This document shows positions 13,101 to 23,181 of a stretch of DNA of 64,000 nucleotides, piece after piece. Position numbers and translations under genes: made by a program. The stretch spans positions 1,124,347 to 1,188,346 of the forward strand of contig NW_018385916.1 in NCBI RefSeq assembly GCF_001417965.1, given 5' to 3'. The stretch is from Exaiptasia diaphana. Its lineage: Eukaryota > Cnidaria > Anthozoa > Actiniaria > Aiptasiidae. Under the pieces are notes generated by a model. The model saw only the letters and a list, made by a program, of their open reading frames with translations. It was not told the DNA's origin and made no database searches. The number at the start of each line of letters is the position of its first letter. Position 1 is the stretch's first letter.

Positions 13101-14812
13101 TCCATGTTAAAGTACTCTCCAATCGATGGAGTCGGCAACAGTCTTATGGATCCTCACCTTGGCAAACCAATGATGCCTCTACTCAGGCTCCTTCCTCCTG
13201 CATATTCGGATGGTTTCGATGAGCCAGCAGGCATANACCGACCAGGCCCTCGTGAGGTGTCTAACGCACTGTTTGACCANAGGNTTGAGATCCCCAGTAA
13301 AGAAGGACTTAATGATTTCCATATGCATTTTGGACAACTTGTTGCTCATGACCTTGACTTTGCTACTCCTTATGCAAACTTTATGACCGCAGATAACTTT
13401 GGCATACCCATCCCAAAGGGAGATTCGTGGTTTGATCCTTATGGACTTGGAAATGAAATCATGCGATTCAGACGTTCAGCCAAGTTGCAGACCACAGGAA
13501 AAGTACATGGAGTTCCAAGGGAACAGGTAAAAAGTCGTTGTCGTGAATGGAAATGATATTGAAGTGGTCTTTCCTTTTTGGAGATTATAAGGTTATGATT
13601 GAATGAGATTTTTTTGAATTTTCCCATAGGTAAACAAGATCACCGGATTTCTTGATCTGTCAGTCGTTTATGGCTCTCAAAAAGAACGCACAGACATTCT
13701 ACGAACAAAGAAAAACGGCAAATTACTGCACCAAGGAGGAGAAATCGTTCCTCCAAACACTAAGCAGGCACCCAACTTGAATCTTCTTCATGGCCCACGT
13801 GACAAGATGTTAGTGTCAGGTGACAATCGCGTGAACGTGCAGCCAGGCCTCATAACACTTCATACAGTCTTTTCAAGAGAGCATAACCTGATATGCGACG
13901 AGTTAGTTGAACATTACGGCCAGGACGCCATGGATGACGAGACTCTGTTCGAGTATGCACGAACAATTACACGTGCTAAGTGGCAGAAAATTGTCTGGAA
14001 CGAGTTCCTTCCCACTGTAATTGGCACCAAAGAATTCGAAAAACTTGGTTCTTACCATGCTTACAATTCTTCGATCAAGTTTGGAATCTTCAACGAGTTT
14101 TCTACTGCAGCGTTTAGGTTTGGCCATAGTCAGATTGGTAACTTGATGCTAAGACTTGACAATAACTGGAAGATGACAAAACATGGACATCTACCTCTGC
14201 GCGACGCGTACTTCAATCCTGGTCGAATAGTTCACGAAGGTGGAATTGAGCCTGTAATCAGGGGAATGCTGAAGCAACATGCACAGAACGTTGATACCTT
14301 ATTTACTGATGCTGTCCGTAACTTTTTGTTTGGAACAAACACCAAAGGACTTGATTTGGCAGCCATTGGGATCCAGCGTGGACGAGACCATGGACTACCA
14401 GATTATAATACCGTTAGGCAAGCTATAGGACTGTCCAAAAGAACGTCATTTGAACAAATTACGTCTGACCAGGACATCCAGGAAAAGTTCAAAGTCTACC
14501 CAAGCATCGANAAGCATCGATGACGTCGACTTGTGGGTAGGTGGGCTTGCTGAAGATCACGTCGAAGGTGGTTGTGTTGGAGAGACCTTCGCGCGAATTG
14601 TAGCAGAGCAATTCCGAGTCTTAAGAGATGGAGATCGATTCTGGTACGAGAACCCGAAGACATCGCTGTATAACTTCAAAGACCGTGCAAGCCTGCCGAC
14701 CAAAGGTTGGACGATGAACGAGGTTCTGGAGAGAACAACAGGGATAAAGTGGAAAGACTCCACGTTCCATGTGACTAGCGGTGTGCAGATGAACAAACAT
14801 ACCGAACTTTAA
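7118..14812 (+). CDS. Secreted FG-GAP propeller / ASPIC-UnbV / animal haem peroxidase fusion
   Basis: Eight exons: 7118-7172, 9436-9989, 10161-10357, 10613-10938, 11119-11313, 11582-12738, 13059-13526, 13630-14812. They join in phase to about 1374 aa. Order: signal peptide (1-19); cadherin-like segment (about 60-130); seven calcium loops of DxDxDGxxD type (DYDGDGLMD, DIDEDGDQD, DYDKDGWLD, DLDNDGYSD, DYDFDGLQD, DFDNDGDLD, DYEEDGDLD), as in a seven-bladed FG-GAP propeller; ASPIC/UnbV domain (about 660-755); second cadherin-like segment (about 770-828); full-length peroxidase (about 845-1374). The peroxidase shows distal His in GQLVAHDLDF, calcium loop LDLSVVYGS, FSREHN and proximal His in FRFGHSQ. 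No transmembrane segment follows, so it is probably extracellular. The substrate is unknown. In the last exon a 10-bp direct duplication around the N at 14511 shifts the frame; removing it restores continuity, so I take it as an assembly error. The copy A first exon at 3710 is an alternative start. Confidence 0.92.
7173..9435 (+). other. First intron of the peroxidase fusion gene
   Basis: 2.26 kb between the signal-peptide exon and the second exon. The first 300 bp belong to the tandem duplication. A perfect 12-bp inverted repeat (GGCTACAACTGT, 8557-8568 and 8587-8598) could form a hairpin. No other gene is visible. The open frames on both strands look like chance. Confidence 0.6.
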
Positions 14813-16696
14813 GAAGTAAAGATGTAATATGCGTGGTTCGACTCATCGTCAACTCAATCACCTCACCTCACCTCGCCTCTTCGTGCTTAGTTACGCATAA
14901 GTTCAACTCAATCACTAGTGACTTATTTTATTTCATTAAAGCCAAAACTATAGTATAGCTTAGGTTTGCTCAGCATATTCCAAGGTACGGTCATATTCAT
15001 AAGTCATGTGAGGAGTGATATTTTGATTGATGACTGTACTTTGCGTGATCTTGTATAAGGAATCTTTGGTATGATAAACACTTAAGTTAATGACATGAAT
15101 GTAAAGTTAGGATTTAGTAGGAATTTAGTACAATATTTTTTGTAAAACTCATGAATAATTAATGAGGAAGACACAACAGAAATCACAATAGTGAAGAGTG
15201 TTGTAATATTTCATACAAAACTGTCTTGATTTGCATAAACTTGAAATCTAATTTTCTTAGCCAAAGTCAATTTTATCTTTACGTTTTAGTAGGTTATGAA
15301 TGTATACACCTAAACGTTTCACAAGTAATTTACAATATTCGAGTCCGGCCGCTCATGTTGTAAACATTACATATCTCAGGTCTTCGCAAGAAAGAATAAG
15401 ATGAGCAAATTCATCCCTGGATCCCAGTCCATCAGCAACAAACTATTTAAAGCTTTTTACCAATCCCTGTCGGAGGATTTGCTCTAATTTCAACAATTCT
15501 TCGTTTGTAAGTGACGTCACAGTGGCCATCTTGGAGGAACTTCAACAAAAGATTTTCATTCCTCCAACATAGCTGCCGGTCTTTTATCTTTTGGATCTCA
15601 TAGGAATCGTTGAAAACAATCAATGTTCGTGTTTCTTTCGTTGTGAATAGAAAAATCTATATCTGTAAAACTCATATTTCTCATCTATTAAATCTATATG
15701 GGGTATGGATTCTCTTACCTCATTGTCTCTATCTATTGATTAAGCGTTTGATTATGATGGTGAACTTTGTCGAGTATAAATCCAAATCACCTCTCGAATG
15801 CGGAGTTTTCCAATAATGGCGGATATTTAAGAACTGATCTTTTGAGATTCGACATTTGAATAAACTGCTGCACCATTGCTGTATATTTTGGTGTGTCTTA
15901 GTCGCAGATTTGACTAAATTATATTGTACATCTTTGAGTAAAATTTATTTACACGCCGCGCACCTCAAGTGCATTTTTATCTAATACTGAATTGTATTAG
16001 ACCAGTTATAAAGCACTTTGCAAAAGCAAATCGCTGGAGAATCATAAAAGGGTAATATTTGTGCGTTTATTATTTTTCCTATCTCCCCTTTAGTTATATC
16101 GTACGAAAACCATGCCTTTTATTGATCTATATCATAAAAGGCCAAATAACGCTCGTATAACGCTCGTAATTTCCCCATAACGTTTACTGATAAATCACAT
16201 GCAATCCATGTTTTGTAAGACCCATCTCTATCTTTTACTGAACGCTTTGTATCGCTTTCTGCATTTGCAGAAAGACTGCGTCATAAGGAATATTGTGAAC
16301 GTTTCATTTTTAATGTTATTGACTGAGTACAATTTATATATTTTGCGAACTACGCATTCATAAATTCTACTGCACAAAGCAATAAAATGAGCGATTTTCA
16401 TTAACCGTTGTTTCTATTTACTTTGATTATTTAGATTTAGATTTTTGATTTTGATTTTTGTATTGTTTTCCTAGTGCACTTATGTTGAAAATTCCATAAT
16501 GGCTTTTTGGCATTTGGCATTTCATTTGTAATTAGTAATCCTCAAGGGAAGCAGGATGTTCTCAAGGGGTACAAGATATTTGCCACTCTTAAGGGTCAAG
16601 GGATATTCAAATGTTCGGTTAAGCGTTACGCAATTGATTGAATCCTTAACGTTGAAGGACGTATAGGAGAAGAAGAGATCAACCAAGAGTACCGAC
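14813..16696. other. Intergenic, peroxidase 3' end to ZP gene
   Basis: Contains a possible poly(A) signal (ATTAAA near 14935) for the peroxidase gene. A TGACGTCA CRE-like word near 15511 is followed by a CCATCTTGGAGGA-type motif whose inverted relative lies about 50 bp on. No coding exon is supported. Confidence 0.5.
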
Positions 16697-19409
16697 ATGT
16701 CACTGACTGCAGGAACTGCAGTTTTACTGTTTGGCTTATTCCTGTTGATGCAATCAACTTTTGGCACATCGAATCCTAGTTGTAAATCGTTCCCTACATT
16801 GGCCGATAAGACTCCAGCATCGTTATGTGATTCTCGACTGACTACAACAAGCGTACCTTCTACTAAACCTGTGACAAAACCCACTGCAAAGCCTACAATA
16901 CCTGACACAAAAGCCACGATCAGATCGACCGCTAAGCCTATAACAAAGCCAGTTGCAAAACCTACAACCAAGAAACCAACGGCGAAGCCGACAATTATTA
17001 AACCTACGACAAAGTCTACTATAAAAGTAACGATCAGATCGACCGCTAAGCCTATAACAAAGCCAGTTGCAAATACTACACCCAAGAAACCAGCAACGGA
17101 GCTGACGATTACTAAACCTACGAAAAAGTCTACTATAAAAGTAACGATCAGATCGACCGCTAAGCCTATAACAAAGCCAGTTGCAAATNCTACACCCAAG
17201 AAACCANCAACGGAGCTGACGATTACTAAACCTACGAAAAAGTCTACTGTAAAAACCACTACCAGGAAGTCCACAATCAAAGTTACCATTAAGCCTACGA
17301 CAAAGCCTACTCCAAAAACCACGAAAAGGCCTACCACAAAACCTTTGAAGGTCATAAAAGGTAGAAAGACTGTCCTCACAGACGGAATCACAATCCTGTG
17401 CGAGGAGAATAACATGGAAATCGACATAAACGCAACGAAATACTCATTTCTTGACCCAAGTAAATTCCATTTGAAAGATAAAAAGTGTGTGTCGGTTGTG
17501 TCAGGTAATGTGATCCAGTTAAGATCACCCTTAAATGGCTGTGGTACGAGTGTTGTTGAAACTACTGATGGCACAACTTACAAAAACGTGGTCAGGGCTT
17601 TCGATATCAAGTCACCATCTCCAGGCGTTTCTGTGACCCGCGAGGACGACCTAACGCTACCGTTCAACTGCACCTATGGTAGACGAAAGATGGTTAGCAT
17701 GACGAGTTTTAAAGCTCTCAGAAGAGTCGATGCGACGGAGGGCTCTTTGGGGAACTTTACCTTTACGATGGATTTGTTCAGTTCGAAAGATTTCAAAACC
17801 AGCTACACACAAAGCGACTACCCTCTAAGTGTGCAGCTCAACGATCCCGTGCATGTCCAGTTTAGTGTCGCCTCAGAGAAAGGAGACCTCCACGTCTTTG
17901 CAGAGAAATGTTTGGCTACAACAACAACAAGTGAGACTAGTACTCCAAGCTACGTGTTTCTTAAAAACGGGTAAGAAAATGACTTTCGTAGAGAAAGAGT
18001 TGGTAAATAGAATGAGCAATCAATATTCATTAATCAATCTTAAAAAAGACTTAATAGTTTATTCCTGTCGTAATTGTTTATTAATTGGTAATTAATTTCT
18101 ATATTCCCTAGGTGTCCGACCGATCCTACAATGGTTTACAATTACTCTCCAAACAGGGTTCAGAATTTTACCATCAATGCGTTTCGGTTTATCAGTGATA
18201 ACCCCATTGTGTACCTCCATTGTCTGTTGATGGTATGTCATAGTACCTCCAAGTCAACCAAGTGTTCCAGAGGCTGTGTTAAAAACAAGGTTAGTACTCT
18301 AGAACTATGCTATGATCGAACTCTAGAACTATGCTGTGATCGAACTTTAACTGGGAATTCCATTAGTGAAAGAGGGCGTGATTTTTGTCGTTAGATTTTT
18401 AGGGGTTGACCGCTGAGGTTGTGCCATTCTCCTAACGAGAATGCCCACAAGCTTGCCACAACCTGATTTTATAGTTGCTTTTTGGACAACATCCACAACA
18501 TTGCAGGGGCGTATCCAGGGGGGGGGGGTCACAAGGTGCCCGTGACCCCCCTTTTAAATTCTAACCGTCTAAAAAAATCTAAACGTGGATTTAAGCAGTT
18601 AAGAAATTCAGTTTTCCGTCTTCTCGGGGCCGTTTCGTTTCAATTAAAATGAAAAAGGTCATATGACGTCATGGTGATAATTTGTTAGCTAAGGACCCCC
18701 CAATGAAAATCCTGGATACACACATACATTGCTTCCTTTTGTTGTCGTATCCAATAGAAAGCTCGTGTTGATGATTGCATGCAATCAGTGACAGCAACGT
18801 ACACCCCGGCTTCGACGTACCAGAAATATTCGTGGTGTGCAAGTTACGTCATCACCGCCATGTTGGATGAAAATCACAAATCATTCCTCATTAGTTTCTC
18901 TTGTTCATTCATTCAACATGGCGGCGATAGTTTTGTTCTTCAGGGGATTCCTTGTCATGTGGTTGCACACCAAGAATAGTAGATATAGAGAAAACGTATT
19001 TGTTTTCACACACTGAAAAAAGGTTCAATTGCGTAAATCGAACTTAAAAGCAAGCGATTTTTTTAAACAGGTCAAGAGAGACATATCGAGAGGCAAAACA
19101 ATCATCGACGAGTCAAGACTTTACCACTTGGCTTCAGGTCCTCTAACGAGAAAGAAAACACAAGGCAGCTATCCAAATGAACCCCCTGACTCAGAAAATC
19201 TGGTGTTGATTGTTTCCACAGTGACTACGTTTGGCTTTGTTCTTCTGATTACAAGCATTGTCCTTACGGTCTGCCTTCTGCTTAAGAGAAAAGCCGGTGT
19301 CGTTAATCTAAAGGAGCTTGAGCCATTGCAACTGAGAGAATACGACAGCGATGCCGTTCAGTTTCACTTTCAGTTTGAAGCGCCTAACGTTTGTGAGGTT
19401 GTGATTTGA
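16697..19409 (+). CDS. Zona pellucida (ZP) domain membrane protein with Thr/Lys/Pro repeats
   Basis: Three exons, 16697-17970, 18112-18289 and 19071-19409, join in phase to 596 aa. Residues 1-23 are a signal peptide. Residues about 52-220 are a basic Thr/Lys/Pro-rich stalk with a 38-residue tandem repeat. A ZP-type module follows, with paired cysteines (ILCEENNMEI, LNGCGTSVVETTDGTTY, LPFNCTYGRR, then CPTDPT and CSRGC in exon 2). A dibasic site KVKR, formed exactly where exons 2 and 3 meet, fits the furin-type cleavage usual before the ZP tail. Next come a membrane segment (LVLIVSTVTTFGFVLLITSI) and a short cytoplasmic tail. ZP proteins polymerise into extracellular filaments or matrices; which matrix this one joins is unknown. 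Two Ns lie in the repeat array, so copy number may be wrong. Confidence 0.87.
16916..17260 (+). repeat. 114-bp tandem repeat coding the ZP protein stalk
   Basis: The word acgatcagatcgaccgctaa starts at 16916, 17030 and 17144, a period of 114 bp or 38 codons. Copies two and three are nearly identical, while the first is more diverged. Each unit encodes a basic Thr/Pro/Lys stretch containing STAKPITKPVA. Ns at 17189 and 17207 fall in the third copy, as expected of a collapsed or polymorphic array. Confidence 0.85.
18298..18345. repeat. Two-copy 24-bp direct repeat in ZP intron 2
   Basis: Two adjacent copies of ctctagaactatgct(a/g)tgatcgaa. No function is evident. Confidence 0.7.
18504..18726. 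mobile_element. Short inverted-repeat DNA element (MITE), CAG/ATCCAGG family
   Basis: About 222 bp in ZP intron 2. The left end is CAGGGGCGTATCCAGG and the right end holds ATCCTGGATACAC in inverse, with a G tract inside the left and a C tract inside the right. CATTG flanks both sides as a possible 5-bp target duplication. It resembles non-autonomous hAT-type elements, but the outer bases of the right end are degenerate. Similar ends occur at 25968, 28432 and 31825. Confidence 0.55.
18849..18930. repeat. Inverted repeat with CCGCCATGTTG arms
   Basis: Arms ACCGCCATGTTGGATGA and its near inverse TTCATTCAACATGGCGGC are separated by about 40 bp in ZP intron 2. A similar arrangement of CCATCTTGGA arms lies at about 15520-15580, so these may be ends of a short element family. 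Classification is not possible by eye. Confidence 0.4.
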
Positions 19410-20347
19410 TGTAGTTTGTGAAAGATATAGTTACACTAATCTTGTGATATTTCATACTGTATTACATGTTCATGGTGATTTTGGTGGATATATGATCCAT
19501 TATTTTCTGTAAATACCCAATGTACTCGTCGCATGGTCGACATTTTGCGCTCACCGCTTTACGCACGAAATTAAAACTAATTGATGTGTCAAAAAATGGA
19601 CACAATATAAAAATGTCTAATGATTAAATGTATATAAATGTCATGTATATAAATTTATTATCCACACAAACTTTCGGTGTGAGTATACATCATGTGTACC
19701 CTGATATTACATCCTTAATATTTATGTCTAATGTAATGTTAAAGTCTAGTGTAAAATAACATAATATAGAAATATAATGTTTGAAAACGTTTTCCAGTAT
19801 TATAATAAATTGATAACAACAGATCGATTATTTATAGAGTAATTGTATACAAACTTTAATAAACTTTGACTTCTCTGAATTTGTTTCACGTTAAATTTAG
19901 TTTTTACTCTGAGAGGCAACACTTTGGATGGGTGTGGTCATGTAGTGTAGGACGGGTATTTTCGTCCAAAAGCTGAGACTGAATATAATTGGCCGTTTTG
20001 CTAACGTAAGTGTAGCCTCCTCCACAGTTGTCACTCTCTTTCTTTCCGATCTTCTTTCTACTCATGGACTACCTGTCTTCCTCAACGTGACTGACGAAGA
20101 CTGTGTATCAGTCAAGAGAGAGAGTGTTTCCTGTGGAGAAAGCCAGGAAAAACAGAAACAAAACAGGCAACTACTTTTGATGAAAAATATAAAAATAAGG
20201 TCAATAATGTCTGAACATGTAGGACTGCTTGAAAGGGGAAATCAGGAGATGGTTTCTCGACCACGTCGGATCTCGATTCCTTTATCCTATCATCTTGACA
20301 CTAATTTAAGTCGGTGTAGGCTCAAGAACGGTTGAACCGTATTACAG
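19410..20347. other. Convergent intergenic region, ZP and MRH gene 3' ends
   Basis: Very AT-rich, with AATAAA-type words (for example near 19858) that could serve the ZP transcript. No exon is supported. The two genes point at each other across about 0.94 kb. Confidence 0.5.
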
Positions 20348-23181
20348 CTATACTGCGGCGTATCCTCGTCGTCTTCTACAGCACACAACGCCCAAGATAA
20401 TAAGCAACAGTATGAGGACAGCTCCGATTGATACTCCAATGATAATCCACTTGTCATCACCGTCGTCTTTGGATGGTTTGGCTGTGGGTTCTGTGAAAGA
20501 ATTTTAAAGAGTCAAATTCCTAAGGTCACTCGTTGGGGGGGAGGGGGGGGGGGGGGGGGGGTACGGTCAAATTGCGTACGACAATAGTAAATTTAATGCG
20601 GGCAATCGGTGAATTGGTTAAAGAACTCAGAATTGTACGTTATCCAATACCTGGCGAAGACGGTTTTCCGCAAAGACCAGGGCAACCACAAGGACTTTCC
20701 AAAGTGAAATACTGGGAAATACAAAAACAAAACAAGATGAAACCCGATATGGATTCTCTCCTCCCTCCTAATTCTCCATTCTATATTTATTTGAAGACTT
20801 ACATAGTCATTGAGCTGAGAATGGTCTTCTTTAATAAAATTGAAAGTCGAATCCTCTTTGCTCATGTTAGCATTGCATGCGAGGTGAATAATCGCTCGAT
20901 TCCTTAGTTTTCTGAAATAGAAGAAGACAGATTGGTGTGATATTGGCTTTAGTGTCGTAGAAGATCAATCGCCATTCAGTGAATTTTGTCACGATAATTA
21001 ATCAACCAAATATGCACAGCGGCGCTATTTTGAAGTCAAAACAAAGCACGATGGAGAAAGTCCTCGATCCTTTTTACGTCGAAAAATACAAAAATAGCTT
21101 CACTTTCCTTATGTGCTGAAGCAAACTCATTTTTGCAAAGAAAACACGAAAACGGATCATTTTCGTGATAATTTAGGCAGACTTAAAAAAAGGACGAGGG
21201 CTTCATTCACTTCCATTTGAATGCATTCATCAATGCGTTGCAGCACATTGCATATCAATGAACTACCTTTGTGTGAATATTAGTGTTACGTTTGACGATT
21301 CGAGTCCATACGGTGACAAGTCATAATATTCAGTGTCATACTGTACAGTGTCTTGTTCGCCAAGGTCCTGGCATACAGCTCTCGCTATCGGTGCTTGATT
21401 AGAAGCTGTCCAGCGGGAAACCTTTTTAGCACAAGAATATTAATCAGAGTGGCATTTTAATGCGGCGCGAAATTTGACGTAATTTCATGTTCTGTTCATA
21501 AAGACATGTTCTGGTCCAGTATTAAATCAATTGGAAGTTGATACTGACTTCAAATATATAATATAAGGGGCGATCCATTAGAATTTTTAATGGGGTGCGG
21601 GTGGAAGATTTTGTACGTGCAAGATTTTTTTTTATGGACTTCAGTCGCGCGCTTGTAACTTTTTTTTATAAATTTACAAAAGCTTTAGTGAAGATTTTTC
21701 AAAATCTTCCACCCTCCCCCCTCAAAATTCTAGTGGATCGACCCTAAACAAATCCCAAATGCAAAGGAGTAAATATGCCGTTATTGCGGTATTTTTCTCT
21801 CGCTTCTCGGCGGGTGAGAAAAAGTAGCTCTGTCCTCAGAGTACAATGCGAGGGAATAGCCGGGGGTAATAGCAAGGTTTTTTTTTTTTTTTGGGGGGGG
21901 GGGGGGGGGTGGAATTTGTCCATTTTACCCTCCTGGGTACCCCTCTGAGTTGGGAAGTATTAAATATGTCTATTCTAGAAATTTTGTCGAGTCAATTCAT
22001 AATGACGAACTGTGAAATGACTTATACTCACTGCAACATTTTTGCATGTCGATGTTGTATTATCTTCTAGGAACATGCTAAAAGGTTTACAAGGATTGTA
22101 TGAAAACTTCCAACCTTGTTCTTCTTGTGAAGAATTTGTCATTGCCACTGTGAACCTATGTATAAGTATAGGAAATCTCACGACCTTGAGTACAGTTTGG
22201 AACTCAATAGTCAGGAGTAATGTTTAAGTTTTTCGCAATTGCACGAGTCCGATAGGGCGAGAGGTCGTTCGACTTTTTTGTTTATAGTACATTAGGTGAA
22301 ACAAAATCCTCTCGACCAATGAAAAAGTCTCATTTTGTTGAATGTACTATATAAAGAAAGAAATCGAAATGTATTTCGACATCATTTTCGATTCATATGG
22401 ACATTTCGTGATCCTTACCTCCCACCCCACCCCTCCCCTCCGCTTCCACCCATTAACAGTGTTGAAATCAAGCCATGATTTTGATGTTTCAACATGCTGC
22501 CATTTCGTTATTGCGAAAGCTTTCGATGTACTGAACAAAAACTTAGGGATTGAAACCATGGTATTGCATCCTGTGGAATAACGTCTATTTCTATTGATCA
22601 GATATCATTATTTTCAAGATTTTAGTAGTTACGGAGAACTCTGCAAACTAGGTTCAGGTCGATAAGAAATGTAAGAATCTAGCCGATGTGTCAGATAAAA
22701 ACTCGAGTAAAATTAGCATTATTTCAGTTCACATGGAATCGAGGTTATATGGTCCTAAAAATACTCATCATTTCTGAATATTTCCATCACATTTTGAGTA
22801 TTTAATACGGCCCTGAGTATACAGTGACTGACGGCTGTGTATTCAGATTAACGCATAAGTACCATATCATTTATAAACAGAGACAAAACACGTTTTGGAG
22901 GTCTACGATGTTAAGTGATTCCAGGAATTTCCAGAAGTAACGAAATTTCATTTGAATGATGGATACAAAGACAATCGATCGTTACCATAATTTGGCTAAA
23001 ATTACCTTGGGACGTCAGAAGAGTTTTGTAATGGAGAGAGATTGATGTAGTCGTTGGTATCCTTTAACTGACAAGCACAACTTGAATACTCTGAAGAACT
23101 GCTAGGGATGCATTCTTCAACGGCGAGGCTGGGAGTCACGACGATCCATAGAATTGAAACAACAGCTTCAATGAGATGCAT
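20348..23181 (-). CDS. Single-pass receptor with MRH (mannose-6-phosphate-receptor-like) luminal domain
   Basis: Six minus-strand exons, 23006-23181, 22032-22155, 21267-21421, 20803-20911, 20651-20711 and 20348-20490, join in phase to 255 aa. Signal peptide about 1-20. The luminal part has the cysteine and aromatic spacing of MRH lectin folds: CQLKDTNDYINLSPL, FSYNPCKPF, ARAVCQDLG, IIHLACNAN, YYFTLESPCGCPGLCG. A membrane helix (IIIGVSIGAVLILLLIIL) follows, then a very short basic tail, CCRRRRGYAAV. The Gln of the CQ motif and a possible binding Arg are present. The Glu five residues before the conserved Tyr is not obvious, so mannose-6-phosphate binding is uncertain. A sorting receptor or related cargo lectin is possible. 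The tail GYAAV is only a weak sorting motif. It is head-to-head with EIF2AK4 across 0.96 kb. The family call rests on pattern only. Confidence 0.7.
20535..20561. repeat. Poly(G) tract
   Basis: About 27 bases, almost all G, in the last intron of the MRH-type gene. Length is likely unreliable in the assembly. Confidence 0.8.
21567..21745. mobile_element. PIF/Harbinger-type MITE with TAA target duplication
   Basis: About 179 bp in an intron of the MRH-type gene. The left end GGGGCGATCCATTAGAATTT matches the inverse of the right end, GGGTCGATCCACTAGAATTT, and the match extends inward to a shared GGGTGGAAGATTTTG. TAA stands immediately outside both ends (21564-21566 and 21746-21748), the usual Harbinger target. 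It carries no coding sequence. Confidence 0.7.
21879..21910. repeat. Poly(T) then poly(G) tract
   Basis: A run of T followed directly by a run of G in an intron of the MRH-type gene. Low-complexity sequence, length uncertain. Confidence 0.8.

Noticed and set aside
16916-17260. Regularly spaced repeats considered as a CRISPR-like array
   Set aside because: The repeats are contiguous, in frame with an animal secreted protein, and lack unique spacers.
16522-17574. Minus-strand frame of about 350 codons with hydrophobic Val/Gly/Phe repeats resembling a membrane protein
   Set aside because: It is the exact antisense of the ZP protein stalk repeat; the repeat removes stops on both strands. The plus-strand protein has a signal peptide, ZP cysteines and good splice sites.
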